Assembly: GCA_013399875.1 (NCBI GenBank)
Contig: VXAZ01000289.1
Location: forward strand, 2,050,679-2,114,678
DNA: 64,000 nucleotides
Reading direction: 5' to 3'
Origin: Gymnorhina tibicen
Taxonomy: Eukaryota; Chordata; Aves; Passeriformes; Artamidae
This document shows positions 1-11,795 of this stretch, piece by piece. The notes under the pieces were generated by a model, which was given only the letters and a program-made list of their open reading frames with translations, was not told the origin of the DNA and did no database searches. A program made the position numbers and the translations under genes. Position 1 is the first letter of the stretch, and the number at the start of each line of letters is the position of its first letter.

Positions 1-3000
1 TCTGTTACCAGTGTCCTTTCTGTCATTCCCTGTGCATGGATCTCAATATTGCTCCTTTATGCCTGCATCCCCAGTGATGGTCCCACCTGAGAGCACAGGG
101 CTTATCCGGAGCCAGGCACACCATGTCTGGCCAGTCTGCAGCTGCTAAAGAGTGTATCTGATGATTGAACTTAGTCTGGTTTTCCAACTGTTGCTGTGTT
201 AAGCAGCAGCTAAACACTGGAAGTTCTCCATCATTTATATATACAGAGGGGTTGAGCTCCCCTCAGAATTTACTGGAAAAGTTGTGATTGCCTTATGGGA
301 CACAGGACAAGACACTAACTTCATAACTTTTTAACTTGCAAACTTCACTTTCTGACTTATCCATGACAACTGGGATTATTTATGTATTACCGGATGAGTT
401 ATCAACTTATCAGCCTCCAAAACAGAAGTTTATTTTCGATGATAATAAAGGACAGATTACGAACCTGGTGGAAACCATCTTCTCAAAGTTTTAGGCACAA
501 AGCTCAGAGATTGCTAAAACTAAAACTAGTAAGACTGAAATTAGTTGCTACAATACTAGATAAAATCTGGCTGGCAGGAAGACACAGAAAAAAGTGTTAC
601 ATCTATTTCTCCCTATGGCATGGTAGAGCTAGCAATTGGAGAGAGTGTGAATATGGCTAATTGCAAGTGGGTAACCTCCAAACCAATAAGCAAAGCAGAG
701 CATGGTGTGCAGGAAAAAATTACAAGGAACCTCCTCCCCAGCCCACTGTCAGTCTGTATTCTAATTCCTTGGATGGGCTTCTGCATGCCTCCACTGCAGC
801 AGTGACAGACTGATGGGGACTCCCATGAAAACAAGAAACAGCTGAAAGCCAGATGGCTTTATGCAGTACAACAACATTTTCTATTACCTTGACTTAGTAA
901 TTGTATTAAATTTTTTAAAAATTTCCTGTGTTGAAAAAGTTTCCAGACTGTTATCCCTTCCCCAGTTCAAGTGGAAAACAAACTGCCATTCAGCAACAGA
1001 GATGGGGTTGGGTCCAACATAAACATATCTCAGCTAGGCATTCTCCATAGAACTGCACAGTCATTTTTTCCATATACAGTGGGAAAGACAAAGCCTCTGC
1101 TTAAAAGGCATTCTTCTCTAGAAAGGGGGAGGGCTAAAGTGTTTTAGCTGTCTGGAAGCTGGCTAAGAATCAAAGATTAATACCAGTCTCTAATTTACTT
1201 ATTAGTACTGCAACTGAGTGCAAAACTTACTCTTACAGATGCTCCCTGTTGGAAATAGAAAACCTGCAGTTGAAAGTGTAGCTGGTTAATTTTCCACTCT
1301 CAAAAAAAAAAAAAGCCAAATGTATTCAATTTACAGGAAAAGGGATAAATCTACATTGTTTCCTCGTTAATCACCCTCCACCCAGTCCCCACTTACATGA
1401 AATGTACATTCTAGGTCATTGAGTCTCTCAGATAAGTGAGACATAATCAGTTGACAAACTACAGTGCTCCCTGAGATATTTCCAGATAGAGACAAAAATT
1501 TTCAAGGGATGAAAAAGAGAAGTGGGTTTTAAAGCAGGTACAATTGTGCTTGTGGGACACTGTTAAGATTGAGAGGGTAAATCTCAAGCTTCTTTTGATT
1601 TTCCTTTTGCATCAATTTTTCCACTTCCAGATTTCTAGTATTTCCTGGTTTGATTTTGCAGTTCTTTGCAATGTTGGAATCACAGCAGAGAAAAACAGTG
1701 ATCTGCTTGACCAATAGCCATAGCATCAATTTAAAAGCCTGTTAGAAAGAAAACCAAGCCCATGTGAAAATCTTGAAAGATGAAGAGAAAGAACTTTCAT
1801 CCATCTCTGCCTCCCAAGGGTGGCCCAGCTATGGACAAGACAGACAGCTGCTGGGGATGGCTGATGGGAAGATCCTGTGTTTCTGGGCAGCTCTCAGAAA
1901 TAGGGCTTTCCCCCTGGATCGTCCTAGCTCTTTGCAAGTGTGTGGAAAGGGAGTAAGACAGCTCAGCATGGTTAACTTTATACTGCATGACTTACATTCA
2001 GGATGAAGCTGGGGAGAGGCTGTGCTCTGAAAGGAGAAAGGAAAAGCCAGGGCTGGGGAGAAGGGGTAACCTGCCTTCATCTCTCAATGCCTCTGGGCTT
2101 GTTTCATCATTGGCATAGTCTAGTAACAAAGAAATAAATTTTTTGTTGGCTCAAAGAGAGGGAAGATTCAATGCATCAAGAGAAAAACCCAGCAATTTAT
2201 TTTCTCCTCCTTCACAGAAATCCATCACCAAACACCCTGTTTCCAGCTGACTTAGAAGTAATTAGCTGGTGCCTTAGAGACCCTGTTGAGCCTCTGCAGA
2301 CTATCCTTGCCATTGACTGGAAATAGAGAGCAACAGAAAACCACAAACTTGCAAAAGGCTGAGCAAGGTATGCAAAGGCCCCCTGACCTTACACCATGTC
2401 TAGACCTCCAAAACCTGTCCACCTCCCCCTGAATGGATCTGTGCCAGGTACTGGTGCTCTGAAGACCTTGCCAACCCTCAATGGGCCAGACTGTGTTAGT
2501 CTTTCTGGGGCGTGAAGGACTCTAATAGACAGGATAGGGAGGGCTGTGTTATATTTTGTCCTGCCAGGTTTTTTTATTATTTTCTTTTTTGGATACTGGA
2601 TCTGGACAAATGCTTGCTTCCACAAAATGCTGTTAAGAAAGGGTCCCTGGAGCTAGGAGTGGGGAGCACAGCATAAGGGAGTCATGAATAGCAGGCTCTC
2701 TGTGACTCTCCATGGGCTACCATCCAGGCTTGGAGGTGGGAAACCACAGTAGGAAACCCCAGGACATACTGGCCTTGCATTAGCCTTGGCAGAAAAGTCA
2801 GCTAATCTCTTGCCACTTAGAAGGTCTTTCATAAAGAGTAAAAGTACTCTTCATTAAAGAGTAAAAGGATGCATTGTAGGGCGGTAACGGGGTACTACAC
2901 AGCTCAGAAAGTGTCTGGTTTAGGTGCTCGTTCTACGTAGCTACTTTTCCACCTGACAGCAATGGTCAAAGGCTGACTGAGCTAATTTTTATTCATTTTG

Positions 3001-3825
3001 TTGGGTAGACAGAGTCAAACAATGATTCTGAGTCTCACAGTTTTAGTTAAAAACTCTATTTTTACAGAACATATTGGAAGTTGTTCATCCAGGTAATCTT
3101 TTTGTTCAGTAATTATTAAATCATGTTTCAAACTAACATTCAGGTGTGCCAGTTTGTCTCATACTGCCTGACTTCCATATGTCATGACTTAAACAATAAC
3201 ATTTTAGTTGTTCTTACAAACAACGTCTTATAAAGTTGGAACAGTAATTTCTAAAATATTTTTCACAGCCCTCTCTCATTCTTTGGCTCTTGAATGCTGT
3301 GAGTTTAACACTGTTTCTTGCTGGTTTGTCATAAAAGAAAAAAAAAGGGTTCTAGTATTTATGAAGTGTTTATTTCAAGAAAATAACTATATAAAGAAAT
3401 GCACAATACAGCTAAACAGGAATGACAAAGCCCGACCATATTTACTACATTTTAGTCAATCTGTTCTCATTGTCAAATACACACTTTATATATCCTGACT
3501 GACAGTTAGGAAAATCTCTTTGAGATCATTTAATGACAAAGAATTAGATTTCAAAAACTTTGGAGCTCTAACAGCTTTGTATATACTGCTATTCAGCAAT
3601 TGTTGAATCTTACATTAGGATGCATAACCCAAACATCCCCAGCTCATGGTGGTGTGTGAAAATGGACTGGGATCAGACCCAAACATTCAAGAGGCCCAAT
3701 TAAAATATAAAACCCGAAGGGTGTCTATATTTTGGTGTTTGAAATCTAAGTACAGAAGCAAGTTGTAAATTATCAGTGGCTGGTTATATGTTACTCAGAA
3801 ACTAGACCTCTTTTACACAGCTCCT
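1..3825. other. No gene recognised; unique noncoding sequence
   Basis: Reading frames here are short and none resembles a known protein. I see an A13 run at 1302-1314 and a short perfect inverted repeat at 2835-2850 (AGAGTA, 4-nt loop, TACTCT) whose left arm recurs nearby in 'aaagagtaaaag'. Composition is AT-rich and CpG-poor, as expected for intron or intergenic avian DNA. No transposable element could be assigned by eye, although very old ones may be present. Confidence 0.7.
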
Positions 3826-3829
3826 GAAC

Positions 3830-4110
3830 ACTAGAAGCTCTAATTGTTATCAGTTTAAATCAGGCCAAGTTTTCCTTCAGAAAGCAATTCTTTTATTTCT
3901 TCTCATGCCCCCTGGAAAAACTGGACTTTTAATTCCTTCCTTGCTTCCCATGTCGTGAATAAGAGCGGGCATAAAATGCCTTTTATTGGTTTTCACAGCC
4001 CTGAATAAGCTTTGGGGCACTTTGCTGATACTTGCCCAAAACTTTGTGGGAATTCACCGCAGTGGAGTTCAAATTGTGTTTTCTGGTGGATGTTTTATAC
4101 ATCTTTTTGA
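3830..4110. promoter_or_regulatory. Candidate conserved noncoding block (unverified)
   Basis: The block has dense ATTG, TTTAAAT and TTTTATTGG-type motifs, a CCAAT-box-like inverted ATTGG, and isolated CpGs in otherwise CpG-depleted DNA. It has no coding frame and no repeat character. This is a texture call only; constrained developmental enhancers often look like this, but no alignment was possible. It could equally be ordinary unique sequence. Confidence 0.2.
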
Positions 4111-7100
4111 AATGGAGAAAACTTCCAACTATCCATCTGCTGTGTCTTGTACTCCCATTTGCTTCAGCTTCCTATGATTTAAAAGGCTTGGGGACTGGTG
4201 GCAGTAATCCAAGCAGCTGATTTTCATTAAAGTTTTGATGAGAAACTTAAGTTGGAATCACAAACATCTGCATTAAAACTTCCTCCCCACTAATAGATGT
4301 TTCTTAGAACATAACCTTGCTGTATCAGAAAAAACCAGCAGCTAGAAATCCAAATTGCCTATTATAGGAGTTAACCTAACATAACCTCAAGGGTCTGAAG
4401 TGAATTAATTTAAAGATCTGCTTTATTAAAGTAGATGCAGTTCACATTACCTTAAAAGAATATAAAGGTTCCTGTCAAGCTAAAACCCTTTTTGGCTCAC
4501 ACCTCAGGATTAGGTCTTCTGCTGCTTCTTGTTGTACTAGTTTGTTTTGAACAGATTAATGCTACAAGTAAGGATCAAATTGCGGTTTCTCTCAACAGTT
4601 TGCAATATTTTCTGTTTCAACCTTTTTGGGGGAAAGGAGTGAAGATGATTTGGTGATAGTTTGAGTCTTTGTTAACAAGTGGCTGGGACTTATGATTGCT
4701 GTCATTTTATATATTTAATGTGAGCCATTTTAGAGATTGAGTTTGCCACAGGTCTCATGCTAATTATTGCTTATCACTTTAAAGAACGAGAAAGCAAGCA
4801 CCTCAAATACTGGTTCTTGCTATTTATCAGCAGCTGCTGGTAAAAGTAAGGTGGGAAAAAATGATTGTCAAACATCATTTTAACACACAAGCTCCATCAG
4901 ATAACTTCTGCCTCTTACTTTCTCTTATAGTAAATGGCTAATTTTGACTTGACTATGATAATTGTTTCCTTTAAAGGACTTTTGCCTCTGTGCCTTTCCC
5001 CTGAGCCAAAAACACTGATGATGGAAACAGTTTTCCTCTTCCATCTGTCCAACAACATCATTCCTTCCTTCACTCTGGGAACTGGCTTCCTACCCTGTCC
5101 CAACTTCATTTTTTTCTTTGCACTTAAGACTCTTGATTATCTCATTCTTGCTCTATTTTTTTCCTCTCCTTTGTCTTCTTCCTGCTTTAGTTTACTTCCT
5201 TTCCCACTATTTACTTCACTTCTTCTTTCTATGGAGGACATTTGAGATTATCTTTTGGTTTGGCAGATGTCTCTACAGAATGTCTGTCTTCCCTTTCTTC
5301 CCCTAATCCTTCCCACACTCATCTCCTGTACTGGTCTCTGGCCTCTTGTAGTCATTTACATCAGAATGAAATGAATATTTTACTGGATGTCACCCTACAT
5401 TCATTTTACATTAAGAAGAGTGACTGCACAGTGTGGATCACAGGAAATCATTTGCCATACTCTCTAGTATTTGAAGGCTTGTACCATTGTTTATTCTCAC
5501 CTTAGACTCTGTAAGGAACTTTCTTCCTAATGGGGAACAAAATCTACACCTATATAATTAAAACCATTATATCAGTGGAATTTGAAAACACAAATGTTGA
5601 CAGTGGCAGGCTTCAGACCCAAATGGTAATGTCTGACCTGCCTCTTATTTTAGAGGCATGTGTTTGGCAGTGGGTTATAACTGTTTCAGAATTTACTTCT
5701 GGTTTTCAGTTTTACCTCTGTGCCTCACCAAACCTGGAAGTGGCTCACCACTCTCTTTCCTTCTCCTGTGTCCAATCTGGTGAGTGAGTGGAACACTAAA
5801 ACAAAGATATCTGATGTTTGCCACTTGCTTGTTTGCTTTTATTTGATATTTGCCTGTCAGTTTTAAATCCTTTGCTTCCATCTCTTATGAATCTTCTTAT
5901 GAAATCTTTTAATCTATCCTTGTTTGGAAAAATTGATCTCTGACTTCATGCCACCAACTGCTGTTGGGTTGCACTGATGAGCTGGATCCACTGCTCTGCG
6001 CTCACTCTTTTTCTCTCTGTCTCCCCACAGACATCAAGATTTGGCACCGTAGCATCTCCCCCACCTCCCCTTATTGTCTTTGTGAGCCAAGAAACTTAAT
6101 TTTCCTAAATAGCACACAAGAAAAGAAACTGAGTACTTAAGAGTGCTTTCCATATTGATCTGCCTCTTCATGGACAAACCAACACAACTGAATAAAATCT
6201 CCAGTGCTTAATCACTTTTGAAAATAAAATTTTTAACTAACCTGTAGTCTCAACATAGTCACCTTCAGTTTCCAGTTGTTGCATATGCCAAGACCTTAAT
6301 TTATTAGACTAACAAGTCTATTGTTAATTTTTTTTGCCTGTGTATGTACTTATACAGTAAGTTGAAATTTTTTTCTTAACTTCCCTCTGAGTTGGCAAAT
6401 TGGATTGCAGAGTCTCTCAGCTATCTTCAAATTTCTAACACTGTAATCCTTCTCATGATACTTTTCTGAATAATTTCAATCAATTTATAAGCACTTTTTT
6501 TTGAAACAAGAGGCAGACATCTTATTCCATGGTGGTCACTTAAAATGTTCCTTATGCAGGTAACACAACATTTCATTGTGTGGAATCTACTCCAGTTAAT
6601 TTAAACATCTGCTTTAGCTGATTAATAAAGCTGTCCTGAAGCAAACACCCAACAAAGTCCTTACAGAGGAAGAGACTCCTTTGAGCATTTCTGGGGAACA
6701 CCACTAGGAATTAGAGGCTTAAAAAACCTAGTGTCTCCAATGTATGGGGAATTTGGGTTTGTACCCGGAGACAGTCCATGATTCTGACTGAAACATCTAG
6801 GAACAATTTATGTGCCTAATTTAGGTGTACTGGATCACATATGATTAAGGACCAGGGCACCAAGGTAGCTGACGTTGCCTGAAGTCCAACTCATGGTCCT
6901 CCCTGTGCATAGATACAGCATATTAGCATAGCACTAAAAATGTAGTTAGTTCTCGTCTCTTAAGAGGTTTTCATTCAAACCCAGCCAAAAAAAAAAAAAA
7001 AAAGGGGCAAAGCTCCACATGAACTTTAATTCTGATTTTTAATACCACTTCTCCCAGTTTTTCCCAGTTTAGGGTTGCCACGCATAGTAAAGGAAGAGGA

Positions 7101-7365
7101 TTGGAAAGCTGGGAAATATTCACTAATATGTATTTACATTAATTAAGATCTCCTTCTATAGGTTCATAATAGCAAACTCTTACCAGGATTCAAGAGCATC
7201 CCACCAGTTATAACTTGGAAACTCCCACGGTCATGTTTCATGTTGCAGCTGACTGTCACCACAGACCACAATGAAGCCCCATCTGTGGCTTTGTAACTCT
7301 GCCTTATGAAACTGCCCCCTTTGTCTAATTTGGCACTATTTGACGTGACTAACAGCCTCTGTCTG
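4111..7365. other. No gene recognised; pyrimidine tract and A17 run
   Basis: This stretch holds a pyrimidine-rich segment at about 5035-5240, which produces the longer reading frames seen there. An A17 run lies at 6987-7003. A good 3' splice-acceptor string (TTTTCTCTCTGTCTCCCCACAG ending at 6030) is followed by two AATAAA hexamers at 6191-6196 and 6223-6228. Those could mark a terminal exon of a plus-strand noncoding transcript, but nothing else supports it. No protein frame is recognisable. Confidence 0.55.
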
Positions 7366-7367
7366 CT

Positions 7368-7560
7368 CGGGAGAGCTGTAGGCCTGAGTCAATATTTAGA
7401 TGAAGGAGCTGAATCAAACCGCGCTGTGTAAGGGAGTTTACTCTGCGGTTCACCGTGAGCTGCGGGTTAAGAACTCGCGCTTCAAAAGAGGCTAATTCAA
7501 ACTGCTGGGATAACCCTGATCCTGAGGCTGAGGGAGAGGAGGTGAGCTGTGGGAGGGAGA
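7368..7560. promoter_or_regulatory. CpG-dense block ending in a splice-donor-like string
   Basis: About eight CpGs fall between 7368 and 7485, against a strongly CpG-depleted background. The plus strand then carries GAGGAG followed by GTGAGC, with the GT at 7542-7543, a near-consensus 5' splice site. On the minus strand the same place reads as a pyrimidine-rich acceptor ending in CTCAG (AG at 7529-7528). The block could be a small alternative first exon or promoter on the plus strand, an exon on the minus strand, or a conserved element. No coding frame is recognised. Confidence 0.3.
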
Positions 7561-9400
7561 AGCTCTTTGAGGACCAAAAGTAATGTACCTTCCTTGGATG
7601 AGAGACTACCAAACCATCCCTCTCCGGCCACTACATCAACCCCCAGGCTTAAAGCCTATTCCTCAAATCCTGCTACCAACCACATATATGGATCAATGGG
7701 TAAGCAGGTTCTCACTGCTACAGAGCCATCAGTCCCATCCCCAAAAAGCATCCCACTGGGCCTCCTTGGAAACTGCCATGGAGGTAGGTCCTGAAATATG
7801 CAGCAAAAGGTCCTGAAGTCCTTGCTTCTTCCTCATGAAGCTATACCATACTGCAGCCAAGGGCCTTGGCATGATGATACCAGGCACTGTCATCCAGTTG
7901 TAACATGGGATCCAGAGTCTAAGTGCTGCCATTGCATGGGCTGAAGTAAACTGCCAGAGGAAACACCAGTTATTGAGTCTATTATGTCGGCCTGAAGAAA
8001 AATTTAGGAAGGATTGAAATGGTTGAAGGAAACTAAAGTGTCATTCCCCTTCAGTGTCCAATATATCTCACAGAGCTTTCCCAAGGTAAAATCTAATATA
8101 CTTACATGAAGAAATGTAAACTGTGTCTTTGGGAAAACCATACTATACAGTCTTAACAAGAAAGACTAGTAATCGCTGATGCTCATTATCCCATGAAAAG
8201 CAGCTACAAATCCCATCCAGCTCTTAAGTCAGGCATTTCATTGAGGGACTTTCCATGTTGTAAGCAACAGGTGGCAATGCAGCTTCCTGGGGCTGATCCA
8301 AGGCCAGAGGAGAAAATCTGTACATCCCACTTCATGGAGCCTGTCCAAAAACCAGGATGGCTCCTAAGAGTCCTTATGCCGAGCAAAGCAGGGTTTAACC
8401 TTCAGTTTTCTCACACAGGTCATGTTTCGTGCGGAGTCTCTGGCAGGGTGGGCAGGCGTTTCCTGAGGCTGTCCAGCTGCTTGGAGCAGGGGAATGAGCT
8501 CTGCCCAGCCCTGCAGCAACCCTGGCTGTCTGAAGGCTTTATGCACTTATTTCCATGGCTGTTAATTCTGGCAAGTGGACTGTAGGTGGAAAATCAGCCA
8601 TGTGATACTGGAGATTGCGATCTTGATATTGTGACAGTGACACAGCTGTGCTAATCTCACCTCATTTTTGAATGTTATGCTAGAAGAACTACTCTTTCCC
8701 TTCCCATGACCTTATGGAACTCAATTAGCCTCCTACTTTGCATCTACCATGCATGAGATATTACTGTGTTGTGTCCACCGTTCCACTTCCAACCTTACCC
8801 CACCCCTCATGTATGCTGGAGTAATTTATTATTTCCTCAAGATGTATTTTTGAGTAGACCATTCCCGATGCTGTGTTGCTAAAATGAGGAGTATAAATCA
8901 ATCTCAAAATACAGGGGTTGGGGGAAAATTTTCCATTGTCAAATTGCTTCCCAGATCTCTCTAATTTCATTTGTCACTAAACCCAACCACATAATTTTTG
9001 GAAGTCTTAAAATCTCTGCAGGTGTGTTCTCTGCAGGCAGTTTTCTAGATGCATTCAATTTATCATCCCCTGCTTTCACTGTGAAAACAAACTTCAGAAT
9101 TTGGAGGCAGATGGCATTCAAAGGCAAAAGCTCAAACTTCTACAGTACAGAGTCTGCCATCAAAAGATAGACTCTTTTGGGAAATTTCAGTGAATTACAA
9201 CTGCAGGAATTACAAGGCAAGCAGAAAAGTGTTGTGACAATTAACTCTTGTAAAATAGCTCTGTTTGGACAGGCCTGTTTAGTTATGTTGGCAGGAAAGT
9301 CAGAGACAGGCTAAGCCAGCTTCACTGCAAAGTACAGCAGCTGTCTGCTCACAGCAGGCAGGGCATGTGTACATTTTGAAGTCTGAACTGTATCTCTCCA
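7561..9400. other. No gene recognised
   Basis: The longest frame is a plus-strand one at 8193-8585 (130 codons). It has no recognisable domain, no codon-use signature that I can see and no convincing flanking splice sites, so I treat it as chance. No repeat was assigned. Confidence 0.6.
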
Positions 9401-9566
9401 GTCCCGAAATGCAACGTCTCAGACCACCTCCCCGCCACCCGCCAAATCCTCCTGTATCGCTTTAAGGACCGAATGATTAAGCTAACATTAACCAGATGGG
9501 AGCTTTGACACAGACAGGTGAAAGCAGAAAATTGCAGACACTAGAGAGAGAAGGGAATTACTGTAC

Positions 9567-9767
9567 CTCAGCAAAAGGCACCCAACTTCCAGTAGCTACT
9601 GCCTGCTGCTGCCCTCTGATAACAGTGGCTTCTTGCGTGCTGACCGCTGAGCTACCTTCAATGTCAAACTGAAAAACGCTTCCCTCACTCGAGGCTGTGC
9701 TGGAGGAGAAGCATCTCAAAAAGAATAATACAGGAGAAACGAGGGGCCAGGCGGAGATCAAAGCCAT
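9567..9767 (-). CDS. Candidate first coding exon with signal-peptide-like N-terminus (weak)
   Basis: On the minus strand an ATG at 9767 sits in a good Kozak setting (GAGGAAATGG). It opens a frame beginning MALISAWPLVSPVLFFLRCF, with a hydrophobic core and then a Ser-rich stretch resembling a signal-peptide cleavage region. The open frame runs 67 codons to GAG followed by GTACAG (GT at 9566-9565), a usable 5' splice site just before an in-frame stop. About 130 nt upstream of the ATG, on the same strand, is a TATA-like CTTTTAAAT near 9930, and the surrounding kilobase is relatively CpG-rich. I do not recognise the protein. Splicing in phase 0 to the acceptor-like site near 7528 would give only 11 more codons before a stop, so the downstream exon is unknown and may lie outside the window. 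The frame may also be chance. No family is assigned. Confidence 0.22.
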
Positions 9768-10448
9768 TTCCTCCCCTTACATCCAGCAGTGGTCTTCTAG
9801 CGTCTCAGTAATTGTTTACCCTCTTCTGCAATCAGCCCCCCTTGGCTCACTGGTGCCTCAGTTATTTTAACTTTCTTTCAGCATTCAGTTTCCAGATGTG
9901 GCACTTCAAGGCAGTCTAACCGGATCCCGATTTAAAAGAGGGAAAAAAAAAAAAAAAGAAAAAGGAAAAGAAGGGAAGAAAAACGCTTTTGCTGCCTCCC
10001 TCGTTCACTCTCCGTGCCTGTGGCTCCTCTTTTTCCCCAGAGGCTCCAGCACAATAACATACAGCTGGGCAGTGCTTAAGCAGAGAGTGTCAAACAGAGA
10101 TTGTATTCCAGGAAAGCACCGCTAGCTCTCCAGCCACCTTATCTCCCCCTGTCAGGATACAGACTGACTTTCTGTTCAGTGCTCTGGCTTCCTTCACATG
10201 TTCACATCATTCCCTTTTTTACCTTTCGTGTGGAGACCCTCCCACTCAAACTTTGCTGTTCAGAAAGTGAGGTCACCCTTTCCTCCCCCTCCACGCCAAC
10301 CCCCCACAACTCCATCTGACTGCTCCAAACAAATCATTGATTCTCCTGGCTGTTTATTTTTTAACATCTCCGATTTATTCAGCAGAAGGCAGAAAGGTGC
10401 CAAATTTATGAAAAAAACCCCCGCTAAACTAGCCATTCCTTGTGTCAT

Positions 10449-10472
10449 GGGGGAGGGGAGGCTGTGGGCGGG
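10449..10472 (+). other. G-quadruplex motif followed by GGA repeat
   Basis: Four G-runs are visible: GGGGG, GGGG, GGG and GGG, with loops of 1, 7 and 1 nt, satisfying the G3+N1-7 pattern. A GGA/GAA purine tract follows directly (10473-10505). G4 motifs are common near vertebrate promoters. Folding is not demonstrated. Confidence 0.7.
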
Positions 10473-10560
10473 AAGAGGAGGAGGAGGAGGAAGAGGAGGA
10501 GGGAGACAGCCTGGCTGTGCCATGGGCTAATAGGGCTAAGTGGTTTCTCTAACATGCTTC

Positions 10561-11400
10561 ATTCAGTTCCTCTCTCTCAAGCCCACCTCTCAGCTTCTTG
10601 TTGGCTCGTGAAAAAGAATATCGTTCACTGAGATTTTGGAAAATGACTTCATTCCTCAGGCTCATGAACTTTTATTTACAAAGAGCATCTTGTATTCCTT
10701 TTTCAAGAGATGCTTTGTGAGGCCCTGGTAACAAGGCTTGCAGTGTGTATATGAAAGCGAGCTGAATATATTGCCCACAGCTCACTTCATTTTGTGACTA
10801 CGATTTCAAAAAGACAAGACAGTAATCCTTGCTAGGTTTTGGGATGAAGTCAGGGTATAATTATACTAATGTGCACTGCTCCAGCCAAGGGGTCAGCACC
10901 CTGTCCCTCAGTGGACCTGTGTGCAGGCAGAGGTAGCACCACTGGCCTGTCAGGCTTCATTCTTAAATCTTCACGGAAATTGGCTTACCGGGCTTCATTC
11001 TTCTTTTTCCTTCCCTTCACCCTTTCCTTTCTGGTTGAAGGTATTATCAACCAAGGAAGCAGCTAGTAGACATTTGAGGGTAAAATAGTTTTGGGGATCT
11101 GTTAACTTCCACACACCTGTAGGCACAGTTTTGGGCCCATAAATGCTGTACAGAGGGATGTAGGGAAGCTCACTGTGAAGAAACTCTGCCTGATTGGAAA
11201 TGGTATAGCTGAGCAGGCAAGGCCACTCAAGCTTGTGGGAGAAAGTATTACCCCAGCAGAAAAGAAAATGCTGTGTGACACAAGGATATGAGGTTCAGGA
11301 CCAACGTTAGGAGGAGGAAATAAAATATATAAACGGCAGGTAATTCCATCCTGAGAGGAACTAGACACAGCTCTCTGTGAGCTGAACGTGATATGGAGGC
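10561..11400. other. No gene recognised
   Basis: The 112-codon minus-strand frame at 11102-11440 shows no domain or recognisable family and is treated as chance. No repeat was assigned up to the CR1-related stretch that starts near 11.4-11.8 kb. Confidence 0.6.
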
Positions 11401-11545
11401 AAGCACTCCATCCTCCCAGAGCCTGAGGGTGAGATGTCATGGCTGCCAGGACTTCTCTAATTCTTTCTGGTAATGGCAGTCCTGCAAATGGCCTGTAACA
11501 GGTCTGAAGGCTCAGAAAGCAGAAGACCAGGGAGGCCCCAGGCAG

Positions 11546-11795
11546 CTTCTATGTCTGCTCCCAATTAGCCCTCCTGCTACAAGGACAACCTTGAGGTGTA
11601 AAGATCAGGGGCAAGAAAGGAAACAAAACATCTTGACAGTAAATGACAGAATTGCAGATCCCATGGTGGCAGTGGAGATTTTTAACTACGCGGTGAACTG
11701 TGCAGCAAATTACTATAATATGTGTGAGACAATTTTTTAATATTTTTTGTTTTTTGGAAAACCAACCACCACCTAATCTTCTATGTCTGCTCCCA
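11546..11795. repeat. 214-bp segment flanked by perfect 18-bp direct repeats
   Basis: CTTCTATGTCTGCTCCCA occurs at 11546-11563 and again, identically, at 11778-11795. The enclosed 214 bp (11564-11777) begins ATTAG and ends CTAAT, a 5-bp terminal inversion. Removing one direct repeat and the insert joins 'ggcag' to 'ggcatttgacagcttgg', which would make continuous CR1-like sequence. This looks like an insertion with target-site duplication inside an older CR1. The insert has a T-rich stretch near its 3' end on the plus strand but no recognised family. A local duplication is the alternative. Confidence 0.6.

Larger units (their letters stand above)
9400..10560. promoter_or_regulatory. Promoter-like, moderately CpG-rich region
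   Basis: This kilobase stands out for scattered CpGs, purine runs (A15 and GA-rich at about 9940-9990; GGA/GAA repeats at 10473-10505), a CTTTTAAAT TATA-like string on the minus strand near 9930, and a canonical G-quadruplex motif at 10449-10472. It surrounds the candidate minus-strand exon at 9567-9767. A promoter or alternative promoter is an inference. It is not a full CpG island by eye. Confidence 0.3.

Noticed and set aside
5035..5245. Hydrophobic 103-codon frame suggesting membrane segments
   Set aside because: It arises from a pyrimidine-rich tract (Leu, Phe, Ser codons); composition artefact.
8193..8585. 130-codon plus-strand frame
   Set aside because: No homology recognised and an opposing frame overlaps it; treated as chance.
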